Origin: a virus
DNA: 64,000 bases
Virus record (IMG/VR): IMGVR_UViG_3300022848_000013
Span: 16,835 to 80,834 of that record
Strand: one strand, 5' to 3'
Part shown: piece after piece, positions 14,224 to 19,571 of the stretch
Layout: the number at the start of each line of letters is the position of its first letter
Position numbering within the stretch: the first letter of the stretch is position 1
The notes under the pieces: model-generated
What the model was told of the DNA's origin: nothing
Seen by the model: only the letters and a program-made list of their open reading frames with translations
Databases searched by the model: none
Made by a program: the position numbers and the translations under genes

Positions 14224-14297
14224 TGGTGGAGCATATGATAATCGAAATCATAGACAAGAATTTTGCAAGAATTCTCCGCTGACCACAGCTATGCCCC
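14224..14297 (-). tRNA. tRNA-Ala(TGC)
   Basis: Acceptor GGGGCAT/ATGCTCC, short D arm GCT/AGC, anticodon stem GAATT/AATTC with loop CTTGCAA, T arm ATGAT-TTCGATT-ATCAT, A73, CCA. Confidence 0.88.
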
Positions 14298-14333
14298 ATA
14301 AAATTTTTCCATGCTCTAATTCGAGCGGAATAA

Positions 14334-14411
14334 TGGCCGCTAAGATCTGATTCGAACAGATTCCCTCATTTTTTCAGAATGTCGTGCGAGTTCCAACTAC
14401 ACCACTTAGCG
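14334..14411 (-). tRNA. tRNA-Phe(GAA)
   Basis: Acceptor CGCTAAG/CTTAGCG, D stem GTG/CAC, anticodon stem CATT/AATG with loop CTGAAAA, T loop TTCGAAT, G73, CCA. Confidence 0.88.
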
Positions 14412-14423
14412 TTTTTAAATTAT

Positions 14424-14497
14424 CGACTGAACCAGTTTTCTTTGAATCGCCACCACCTTCCGGCAAATCCCTTAGATGGGGAGGACTCTATCAGTCA
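14424..14497 (-). tRNA. tRNA-like RNA, possibly Arg(TCT)-derived
   Basis: Ends GACTGA/TTCAGTC pair and a hairpin CTCCC-CATCTAA-GGGAT resembles an Arg(TCT) anticodon arm with U33 replaced by A. The T arm is not recognisable. Probably degenerate. Confidence 0.3.
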
Positions 14498-14501
14498 AAA
14501 T

Positions 14502-14581
14502 TGGTATCCCGCGAGGATTAGCAGCCCTCATTATTTTTCCTTGGAAGGGAAACGCCATTAAGCTATTTAGGCGAGCGAGAC
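14502..14581 (-). tRNA. tRNA-Gly(TCC) with unusual T loop
   Basis: Acceptor GTCTCGC/GCGGGAT (first pair G-U), D stem GCC/GGC, anticodon stem TTTCC/GGAAA with loop CTTCCAA, T stem GAGGG/TCCTC with loop CTGCTAA, A73, CCA. Confidence 0.8.
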
Positions 14582-14582
14582 A

Positions 14583-14796
14583 TATAAATGGTTAAGAGAC
14601 AACTCTGTGATCAAATTTCTCAAAAGACTCCCCGAATTACGCATACATTTAGAGGCGCGGGGAGTATGATAAATTGAACTGTTTAAGGTTTATCCTCTTT
14701 CGCAAACAGGGTTGCGTCATTTGATTATCACAAATAATAACGATTCGGTGAGGTAGACATTTATGAAGTCCGTCTTGTTTCCAATTCCCATCCAGA
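14583..14796 (-). ncRNA. structured RNA region between tRNA-Gly and tRNA-Leu
   Basis: About 210 nt with a strong hairpin (ACTCCCC/GGGGAGT), CGCAA/TTGCG, AGAC/GTCT and long-range TGTGAT/ATCACA pairing. CTGTTT may pair with AAACAG as a pseudoknot. No family recognised. Confidence 0.4.
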
Positions 14797-14798
14797 CT

Positions 14799-14883
14799 TG
14801 GTGCGAACGGAGGGACTTGAACCCACACTCCTTGCGGAACCAGATCCTAAATCTGGCGCGTCTGCCGATTTCGCCACGCTCGC
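14799..14883 (-). tRNA. tRNA-Leu(TAG)
   Basis: Acceptor GCGAGCG/CGTTCGC, anticodon stem CCAGA/TCTGG with loop TTTAGGA, long variable arm, T loop TTCAAGT, A73, CCA. Class II leucine tRNA. Confidence 0.92.
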
Positions 14884-15101
14884 ATAAATACAACATTTCA
14901 AAGCAAGTTGCCAGCTTTCACCATAGCTTCCACCATAGAGTTTGCAATCTATTTAGCGTTTTATCGCAACTGCATAACTCAGAAAAGGTGCGGGGTTGTT
15001 GCACTTAGTCAACTATCATATACCGCGCAGAAAGTTTACGAAACAAAAAGGATTTCACGAACGTTCTTTACAGGTGGAATCGAACTAATCCCAAAGTCAT
15101 A
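14884..15101 (-). other. array segment without a resolvable tRNA
   Basis: About 218 nt. Next to tRNA-Pro is a T-arm-like TGGGATTAG-TTCGATTCCA segment without a matching 5' half, so a tRNA remnant may be present. The rest holds short hairpins only. Confidence 0.3.
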
Positions 15102-15181
15102 TGGTCGGAAATCGGGCCATCGAATCCCGCTGAATATCGTGATCCCAAATCACGCGACCACGCCAAGCAGTCCCATTTCCG
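15102..15181 (-). tRNA. tRNA-Pro(TGG)
   Basis: Acceptor CGGAAAT/ATTTCCG, D stem GAC/GTC with GG in the loop, anticodon stem CGTGA/TCACG with loop TTTGGGA, T loop TTCGATG, A73, CCA. Confidence 0.9.
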
Positions 15182-15191
15182 TTAAAATGTA

Positions 15192-15266
15192 TGGTAGGAG
15201 ATACGGCGTCTGAATCCGTTATCTGGACTTATGAAATCCGAAGTTTACCGCATAACTTAATCTCCC
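15192..15266 (-). tRNA. tRNA-Met(CAT)
   Basis: Acceptor GGGAGAT/ATCTCCT, D stem AGTT/AACT with GG, anticodon stem GGAT/GTCC with loop TTCATAA, T loop TTCAGAC, A73, CCA. Could also be an Ile tRNA if C34 is lysidinylated. Confidence 0.82.
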
Positions 15267-15353
15267 ATTTTTAAATTGGCACTAGTCTTTCCTAGATGTC
15301 AACAGAATCGTTTTGTAGCTATTCTGAAATTAAAATTTAAATAGTAGCAAAAA

Positions 15354-15455
15354 TGGTAGCGGGGGCGGCGTTCGAATCCGATGAAAGGGCTTATTCAGTA
15401 ATCACATCATGATTACTGAATGAGACCCCCGAGTTACCACCTTCTCTACCCTGCG
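15354..15455 (-). tRNA. initiator-type tRNA-Met(CAT) with a 27-nt hairpin inside the anticodon loop
   Basis: Initiator marks: unpaired C1-U72, D arm GAG-AAGGTGGTAA-CTC as in tRNA-fMet, and a GGG-rich anticodon stem. The loop reads CTCA, then 27 nt (15394-15420), then TAA. Removing the 27 nt restores GGGT-CTCATAA-GCCC, the canonical initiator loop. The insert is self-complementary: 11 bp (TTCAGTAATCA/TGATTACTGAA) around TGATG. T loop TTCGAAC, A73, CCA encoded. It is unknown whether the insert is removed. Confidence 0.8.
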
Positions 15456-15626
15456 ATTAAAATGTTTCAAATATTTTCTATAAAATTTGTTAAATTCTGG
15501 ATTATCAGACACATTTAAGATCAACGCTTTGTAGCCTCTTTTCTCGCAAAAATATCGCAAGGCGGTGTTTTTTTCTTCGAAAAACCTCGTGTAGTTATTT
15601 AACGTTTCACCATGCTTCCATATCAT
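15402..15626 (-). CDS. possible small protein overlapping the initiator tRNA
   Basis: 74-codon frame starting MIWKHGETLNNY with a lysine- and aromatic-rich body. The last third reads through the 5' half of the tRNA and its inserted hairpin and stops within it. The first 55 residues look plausible as coding. It may be a real gene whose end was overrun by the tRNA, or chance. Confidence 0.25.
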   Translation of the reverse strand: MIWKHGETLNNYTRFFEEKNTALRYFCEKRGYKALILNVSDNPEFNKFYRKYLKHFNRRVEKVVTRGSHSVIMM

Positions 15627-15652
15627 TTTTACTTCTACGACTACTCAACAAA

Positions 15653-15729
15653 TGGTAGCGAGTCCTAGGAATCGAACCTAGCTCTCAAGCTTATGAAACT
15701 TGAATGGTCAACCAGACCACCTGACCGCA
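15653..15729 (-). tRNA. tRNA-Met or tRNA-Ile2(CAT)
   Basis: Anticodon stem CAAGT/GCTTG with loop TTCATAA, D stem GGT/ACC with GG, T arm CTAGG-TTCGATT-CCTAG, ACCA end. The acceptor pairs only with a bulge (GCGGTC against GACTCGC), so the molecule is irregular. Confidence 0.7.
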
Positions 15730-15735
15730 ATAAAT

Positions 15736-15887
15736 TGGTGCATCCAGTGGGATTCGAACCTTCTGTGTTTATTGTCGTAACACTTCCTCATGAGGTCGTG
15801 AAACTATATTAGACTTTTTAATTGTGCGTTCCTTGGGGTCTTTCACAGATCATGATCTGATCGAACCTTGCAGCACCGTCTCGTTAA
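15736..15887 (-). ncRNA. tRNA-ended structured RNA, unresolved
   Basis: Ends in TGGATGCACCA with a T-loop TTCGAAT, but no matching 5' acceptor is at the normal distance. Upstream are CCTCATGAGG, CAGATCATGATCTG and GTGTT/AACAC hairpins and a second GGTTCGA. It may be a tRNA with an insertion or two fused remnants. Confidence 0.35.
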
Positions 15888-15892
15888 AAATG

Positions 15893-15932
15893 TTTTGGTG
15901 GGCGAAGAGTTGTGTTCGCCTACGCACCAAAA
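15893..15932. terminator. long GC-rich hairpin between tRNA genes
   Basis: TTTTGGTG and CACCAAAA (8 bp), continuing as GGCGAA/TTCGCC, form a 40-nt hairpin. The symmetrical T and A ends would allow it to act as a terminator or processing signal on either strand. Confidence 0.5.
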
Positions 15933-15938
15933 AATGTT

Positions 15939-16016
15939 TGGTCCTCCGTGCTGGCGTCGATCCAGCTACCTCGCTCTTATAAAGAGCTTGCTCTGCCAAT
16001 CGTGAGCTAACGGAGG
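15939..16016 (-). tRNA. tRNA-Ile(TAT)
   Basis: Acceptor CCTCCGT/ACGGAGG, D arm GCTC/GAGC with GG, anticodon stem GCTC/GAGC with loop TTTATAA, T arm GCTGG-ATCGACG-CCAGC, A73, CCA. Confidence 0.85.
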
Positions 16017-16029
16017 TTAGAAAATTATG

Positions 16030-16100
16030 TCTCTATAGCTGGAATCGAACCAACGAAGAGCCTTTATCAAAGGCTTATTATACCATTTAATTATACAGAG
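16030..16100 (-). tRNA. tRNA-Ile(GAT)
   Basis: Acceptor CTCTGTA/TATAGAG, D stem ATTA/TAAT with GG, anticodon stem AGCCT/AGGCT with loop TTGATAA, T arm GTTGG-TTCGATT-CCAGC, A73. CCA not encoded. Confidence 0.9.
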
Positions 16101-16206
16101 GTTGAAAATACATCCGATCAGTTTCGCGAGACTCTACATGGTAGTAATCATTGGTCGCATGAACCTTCAAACGTGCAGGCTTTATCGTTTAGATAAATTA
16201 TTCAAA
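16101..16206 (-). other. array spacer, no resolved RNA
   Basis: About 105 nt with a clear TTTATC-TAAAC-GATAAA hairpin and an ACCA end near 16142, but no assignable tRNA. Confidence 0.3.
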
Positions 16207-16285
16207 TGGTGCGTCGGGGGAATTTCGAAATCCCATGCGTCCTTTACCGTTTCAATCGGTTCGAAGCCGAAGCGGATACCAACGC
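16207..16285 (-). tRNA. tRNA-Arg(TCG), atypical: no normal D arm
   Basis: Acceptor GCGTTGG/CCGACGC, A73 and CCA; anticodon-type hairpin TCGG-CTTCGAA-CCGA only 8 nt after the acceptor; flanking CCG/CGG pair. A 20-nt segment, TAAAGGACGCAT at its end, leads to the T arm (loop TTCGAAA). Same layout as 10597-10675 with covarying stems. Confidence 0.6.
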
Positions 16286-16289
16286 GAAA

Positions 16290-16374
16290 TGGTGGGTGAT
16301 CAGGAAATCGAATCCTGCGATCATTACGAGCGGGGTTTACAATCCCGACTGCCTCCTTAACAGTTTAATCACCC
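16290..16374 (-). tRNA. tRNA-Tyr(GTA)
   Basis: Acceptor GGGTGAT/ATCACCC, anticodon stem CGGG/CCCG with loop TTGTAAA, long variable arm, T arm CAGGA-TTCGATT-TCCTG, A73, CCA. Regular class II tyrosine tRNA. Confidence 0.9.
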
Positions 16375-16388
16375 AAAAATCTAAAATG

Positions 16389-16459
16389 CTCCCCGTCGTG
16401 GAATCGAACCACGCCTGTCTGGGCCAAAACCAGATGTGCAACCGATACACCTACAGGGA
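16389..16459 (-). tRNA. tRNA-Gln(TTG)
   Basis: Acceptor TCCCTGT/ACGGGGA, D stem GTG/CAC with GG, anticodon stem TCTGG/CCAGA with loop TTTTGGC, T loop TTCGATT, G73. The 3' end reads GCAT, so CCA is not encoded. Confidence 0.9.
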
Positions 16460-16727
16460 ATAATACTAAAATTTTCTAAGCGATAGAGTTAGATATCTAC
16501 ATCCAAAAATTAGACTTGGCTTTTGAGATCAATGGTATATTTCATTACTCTCCCATCTACGGGGAATCTAAATTGTTAAATATTCAAAGAAATGATACGC
16601 GAAAATCAAAAAATGTTTCGAGGATGGTATAGAATTGTGTGTTATAAACACTACCGAACAGATGAAATTCACTGAATTGTCGTCATTAAAATATTTCCAA
16701 ATTATCCAAGATAAGATTAATGAAAAA
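16460..16727 (-). ncRNA. structured array segment, about 270 nt
   Basis: Contains a long stem GTAT-ATTTC/GAAAT-ATAC enclosing TTCCC-CGTAGAT-GGGAG. The CCCCGTA motif also occurs in the RNAs at 10715 and 11149. GTGTT-TATA-ACAC is another hairpin. No tRNA is resolvable. Confidence 0.4.
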
Positions 16728-16804
16728 TGGTGTGGTATATGATATTCGAAATCATCCTGTCTCTTTCACAAAGAGAAGTGCGAAACCACTACACTAATAC
16801 CACC
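16728..16804 (-). tRNA. tRNA-His(GTG)
   Basis: Acceptor GTGGTAT/ATACCAC with an extra 5' G (G-1, the His identity element), D stem GTG/CAC, anticodon stem TCTCT/AGAGA with loop TTGTGAA, T arm ATGAT-TTCGAAT-ATCAT, A73, CCA. Confidence 0.92.
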
Positions 16805-16887
16805 ATAAAAACATTCAACCCGTATGCACACATACGGATAGTTTCTAGAAACTAATAACTACACATTGTTAAGGCAAAGTATCGAAA

Positions 16888-16974
16888 TGGCATGGCTGAC
16901 GGGAATCGAACCCGCTTCCCATAAGGGACACTGCTTGAAAGGCAGGTCAGACTCTCCGACTTCTGCGCAACCAC
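16888..16974 (-). tRNA. tRNA with Glu anticodon (TTC) and class II-type variable arm
   Basis: Acceptor GTGGTTG/CAGCCAT, D stem CAGA/TCTG, anticodon stem CTGC/GCAG with loop CTTTCAA, a 14-nt variable arm TCCC-TTAT-GGGA, T arm GCGGG-TTCGATT-CCCGT, G73, CCA. A normal Glu tRNA has a short variable loop; the architecture is serine-like. Confidence 0.8.
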
Positions 16975-16991
16975 ATATAAAGTTTTTGAAA

Positions 16992-17087
16992 TGGCATGGA
17001 TATAAGAAATCGAATCTTATCGTAGTCATTTCTTCCGATTTGACACAAAGGATTTGGAGTCCTTCCGGCTACCTTAGCCTTATCCAT
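16992..17087 (-). tRNA. tRNA with Trp anticodon (CCA) and extended variable arm
   Basis: Acceptor ATGGATA/TATCCAT, short D arm GGCT/AGCC, anticodon stem AAGGA/TCCTT with loop CTCCAAA, a 27-nt variable region with GTCA/TGAC stem and GGAA loop, T loop TTCGATT, G73, CCA. A long variable arm is unusual for Trp. Confidence 0.8.
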
Positions 17088-17113
17088 ATATAAATGTAAA
17101 CGATCATTATCAA

Positions 17114-17192
17114 TGGTGGCGCAGACAGGAGTCGAACCTGTTATCCCAAAGCTTATGAGACTTGGATTATTATTCCGTTTCACTCCCGCGAC
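17114..17192 (-). tRNA. tRNA-Met(CAT), additional copy
   Basis: Acceptor GTCGCGG/CTGCGCC (one mismatch), anticodon hairpin around loop CTCATAA, T arm CAGG-TTCGACT-CCTG, A73, CCA. The D arm is AT-rich and weak. Confidence 0.72.
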
Positions 17193-17200
17193 AAATTGTA

Positions 17201-17224
17201 TGGAGCCAAGACGGGGAATCGGGG
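17201..17224 (-). pseudogene. 3' remnant of a tRNA cut by the HNH gene
   Basis: On the minus strand GATTCCCCGTCTTGGCTCCA looks like the 3' half of a T arm, an acceptor strand and CCA. The 5' part is missing: the region upstream is the HNH gene on the other strand. Confidence 0.45.
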
Positions 17225-17235
17225 TAAGTATTAGT

Positions 17236-17943
17236 ATGAAGATGCTCGTACCAAATATTTCAGATGTTGTTCGCGGCTCAAAAGTTCCATGCGAATGCTT
17301 AAATTGTAAGAAACCTTTTTTCGTTAGTATATCACTAGCACGAAGGGGATTGAAAGGGACAAAAAGGGTCGATTTTTGTTCCGTAGAGTGTTCACGACGA
17401 GCGAAGACTCTCACCAAGTCTATTATTTGTAAAAATTGCGGAGAAAGTCGGATTATCCAAAATAGCCAAATTGGTGATAATAATTTCTGTTCAAGGTCTT
17501 GTTCGGCAACTTTCAACAACCATTTAAGAAAAATTACTAACACTAAAACAAAAAATTGTGAGAATTGCAAAGACTCATTTTCTTTCATCGAGAGGGAAAA
17601 TCCAAGAAAATTTTGTTCGCAGATTTGCACAAGAAAATATAAACAACAAGAGTTGATTAGTAATTGGAAAGATGGGTCCATCAATGGGTGGACGGGAAAG
17701 ACTATCCGAATTAAAGTATTCGTAAGAAGATATCTTTTTGATAAATATGAAAACAAATGTTGTAAATGTGGTTGGAGTCAAATTAACCCAACTAGCAAAT
17801 CTATTCCTTTGGAGGTCAACCATATTGACGGTGATGCTTTGAATTGTTCTGAGGATAACCTTGAACTAATTTGTCCAAATTGTCATAGTTTGACTCCAAA
17901 CTTTAGGAGACTTAACAAGAGTGGCAAACGCAATCGATCATGA
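17236..17943 (+). CDS. HNH homing endonuclease with zinc-finger N-terminus
   Basis: 235 aa from ATG 17236 (MKMLVPNISD); the longer frame from 17113 reads antisense through tRNA-Met and is rejected. Several CxxC units (CLNCKKPF, CSVECSRR, CKNCGESR, CSRSCSATF, CENCKDSF, CSQICTRKY) precede an HNH core: CCKCGWSQ, PLEVNHIDGDALNCSEDNLELICPNCH. It is on the plus strand inside the minus-strand array, next to a truncated tRNA, and its stop overlaps tRNA-Thr by one base. Typical free-standing homing nuclease. Confidence 0.85.
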   Translation: MKMLVPNISDVVRGSKVPCECLNCKKPFFVSISLARRGLKGTKRVDFCSVECSRRAKTLTKSIICKNCGESRIIQNSQIGDNNFCSRSCSATFNNHLRKITNTKTKNCENCKDSFSFIERENPRKFCSQICTRKYKQQELISNWKDGSINGWTGKTIRIKVFVRRYLFDKYENKCCKCGWSQINPTSKSIPLEVNHIDGDALNCSEDNLELICPNCHSLTPNFRRLNKSGKRNRS

Positions 17944-18016
17944 GCTTCCTGTCGGTGTCGAACCGACTTCCCCTCATTACAAGTGAGGAATTCTAGCCAG
18001 CGTGAACTAAGGAAGC
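17943..18016 (-). tRNA. tRNA-Thr(TGT)
   Basis: Acceptor GCTTCCT/AGGAAGC, D stem GTTC/GAAT with GG, anticodon stem CCTCA/TGAGG with loop CTTGTAA, T arm GTCGG-TTCGACA-CCGAC, T73. CCA is not encoded (TCA). Confidence 0.9.
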
Positions 18017-18023
18017 GTAAAAA

Positions 18024-18056
18024 GTCGGCTTCTGGTTTACCAGATTACGCGAGCCG
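18024..18056 (-). ncRNA. repeated nested hairpin, copy 1
   Basis: CGGCT/AGCCG enclosing TCTGG-TAAA-CCAGA. The 22-base core is identical to the copy at 18259-18290, while the 5' strand loop differs, so the structure is conserved. Confidence 0.5.
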
Positions 18057-18258
18057 TTCGCAAGTTTCAAATTTACAAGTCCTAGCAACATTTTGATCGC
18101 GATTTTTGTTGTTGCTTCAACGGATTGTCAGACCTATTTCTGACCTATCAGATTCTCCGTCAGAGTCGATGTTTATTCCAGCCACCTACATACTAATCGA
18201 CGAACTCTGTAGGTAAAAAAACAGGTGCAATCGGCCACTATGCGACCACGGCAAAAAT
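18057..18258 (-). ncRNA. structured array segment
   Basis: About 200 nt with nested pairings: ACGGA/TCCGT enclosing TCTGA-TAGG-TCAGA; AGCAACA/TGTTGCT; ACCTACA/TGTAGGT overlapping CAGAG/CTCTG, which suggests a pseudoknot. No tRNA is recognised. Confidence 0.4.
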
Positions 18259-18290
18259 GTCGGCTTCTGGTTTACCAGATCATCGGGCCG
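18259..18290 (-). ncRNA. repeated nested hairpin, copy 2
   Basis: CGGC/GCCG enclosing TCTGG-TAAA-CCAGA, as in copy 1 at 18024. It is close to tRNA-Arg(TCT). Confidence 0.5.
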
Positions 18291-18307
18291 AAACGATATT
18301 TAACATT

Positions 18308-18380
18308 TGGTATCCCTAGAAGGAGTCGAACCTTCCCTAGTTGCTTAGAAGGCATCTGTCCAGAATCCGCTGGCAGGGAT
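18308..18380 (-). tRNA. tRNA-Arg(TCT)
   Basis: Acceptor ATCCCTG/TAGGGAT, D arm CCAG-CGGATT-CTGG, anticodon stem GATGC/GCAAC (one mismatch) with loop CTTCTAA, T arm GAAGG-TTCGACT-CCTTC, A73, CCA. This Arg tRNA has a D arm, unlike the GCG and TCG ones. Confidence 0.83.
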
Positions 18381-18387
18381 ATTTTAA

Positions 18388-18972
18388 TTATAGAATTTTT
18401 CTACTCCATCCACCATGACCTAAGAAAGAATTTTGTGGTTTATTGATCTTAAACCCCAACTTCTTTGATTTAAACTTCTTACGGGCTGTTTTGATTAGGT
18501 CTCTTATGTCCAAGTAAGTTCTAAATGTTACCATAACCCCACGAAGAGATTCGAAGGAATGCACATTCTTCTTAAAGAGACTCGACATCTTTTTCTTCGA
18601 ATTTATCGGTAAACCATTCATTTTTGAGATGAATAAATCATCTATCTCGAATTTAGTCTTCATCATTGAAATAAGTGAACGTATCTTTTTCACGCTACGG
18701 CACTTAGTTAAGAGATGCCAGCTATGAATCTTATTATGACAAGGGCGACAGATTCCGATTAAATCGGTCTCCAAATTCTCGAACGGAATACGGTCATATG
18801 TTATGTGGTGAACATCATGTGAAACGGTCACATCACAAATTCGACATACTTCATCCCTTTCCAATACAATAAGCCTCTTCTTCTTCCAATCGGGAGATAC
18901 TAGATATTCGTTTCTATACTCATCCCTAGTATAGTGAATTGGATATGGATTTTTCATAAAATGTGCAGACAT
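18388..18972 (-). CDS. HNH endonuclease
   Basis: 194 aa; a second start at 18957 (MKNPYPIHYT) is also possible. The HNH core is CRICDVTVSHDVHHITYDRI followed by LIGICRPCHNKIH, giving a CxxC/CxxC zinc site and the His-His catalytic pair. The C-terminal half is very basic (KTARKKFKSKKLGFKINKP) and probably binds DNA. At the end of the RNA array on the same strand; likely a homing nuclease. Confidence 0.85.
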   Translation of the reverse strand: MSAHFMKNPYPIHYTRDEYRNEYLVSPDWKKKRLIVLERDEVCRICDVTVSHDVHHITYDRIPFENLETDLIGICRPCHNKIHSWHLLTKCRSVKKIRSLISMMKTKFEIDDLFISKMNGLPINSKKKMSSLFKKNVHSFESLRGVMVTFRTYLDIRDLIKTARKKFKSKKLGFKINKPQNSFLGHGGWSRKIL

Positions 18973-19374
18973 TTACATAGTCTGCTAATATAATAACCAT
19001 CTTAATGTTCATCAGTTTTTCAAGACATTTAGAACGATGGTTATTCTATAGTAGAAGTTGATGCTTCTACCCATAGATTATTACCACACAAGATCTTTTA
19101 GATCTCCTGTCAATTGGGGGCTATTCCTATTGGAACGAATCGGAAACCATTTTTCAATATGCTTTCGAGGCACAAGGTCCGATTTTCTTTATTATTGTTT
19201 TTTCGCCGTTCTTACCGCCACTAGAAGTGAACTAGGCTAACTAAGTCTTCTCAAAATGTTCTAAAAATTGTTTTTGTTGTTTTTCTTTCAACCCCTTTAC
19301 TGTCTCATATTTTTAAGAGATTGTCAAATTTTTTTTACTTTTTCTTTTTGTTTTCAGTTTTTGGTTCCTAAAAC
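18973..19374. other. non-coding region with one strong hairpin
   Basis: About 400 bases without a convincing gene; the 60-codon plus-strand frame at 19058-19240 has poor composition. A hairpin CTAT-GTAGAAG/CTTCTAC-ATAG is at about 19046-19076, and the last 60 bases are T-rich. Confidence 0.4.
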
Positions 19375-19399
19375 AAAAAAGGGAACCTTTTGGGTTCCC
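19375..19399 (-). terminator. rho-independent terminator (minus strand)
   Basis: Minus strand GGGAACC-CAAAA-GGTTCCC followed by TTTTTTG. Perfect 7-bp stem plus U tract; ends the small-gene operon running down from about 22.1 kb. Confidence 0.85.
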
Positions 19400-19436
19400 C
19401 GATTATTCGTCTACTATTAGATTATAATCAGGGATG

Positions 19437-19526
19437 TTACATAAAGAGCCATTCAGCGACACAATAACCTAAACGACCTATAATCGGTTGCGGTTTATGC
19501 ATTGTTGTGTTTGATCTTAACTTCAT
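19437..19526 (-). CDS. very small protein, 29 aa
   Basis: ATG 19526 to TAA 19437, beginning MKLRSNTTMHK and ending CVAEWLFM. AGAGAAGGA lies about 10 nt upstream of the ATG, a good ribosome-binding site. A late-type ATAAGTAAATA box lies about 30 nt upstream. It is directly followed by the terminator at 19375. Basic N-terminus, hydrophobic C-terminus; function unknown. Confidence 0.5.
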   Translation of the reverse strand: MKLRSNTTMHKPQPIIGRLGYCVAEWLFM

Positions 19527-19571
19527 CTTATATGTCCTTCTCTATTTACTTATACTTGAGTGTATCATTTT

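Noticed and set aside
16947-17756. Minus-strand 269-codon frame
   Set aside because: Antisense to the HNH gene and overlapping tRNA-Trp and tRNA-Met; a shadow of both.
8100-18400. CRISPR array
   Set aside because: Repeated elements are tRNAs and RNA hairpins of differing sequence; no regular direct repeats with uniform spacers.
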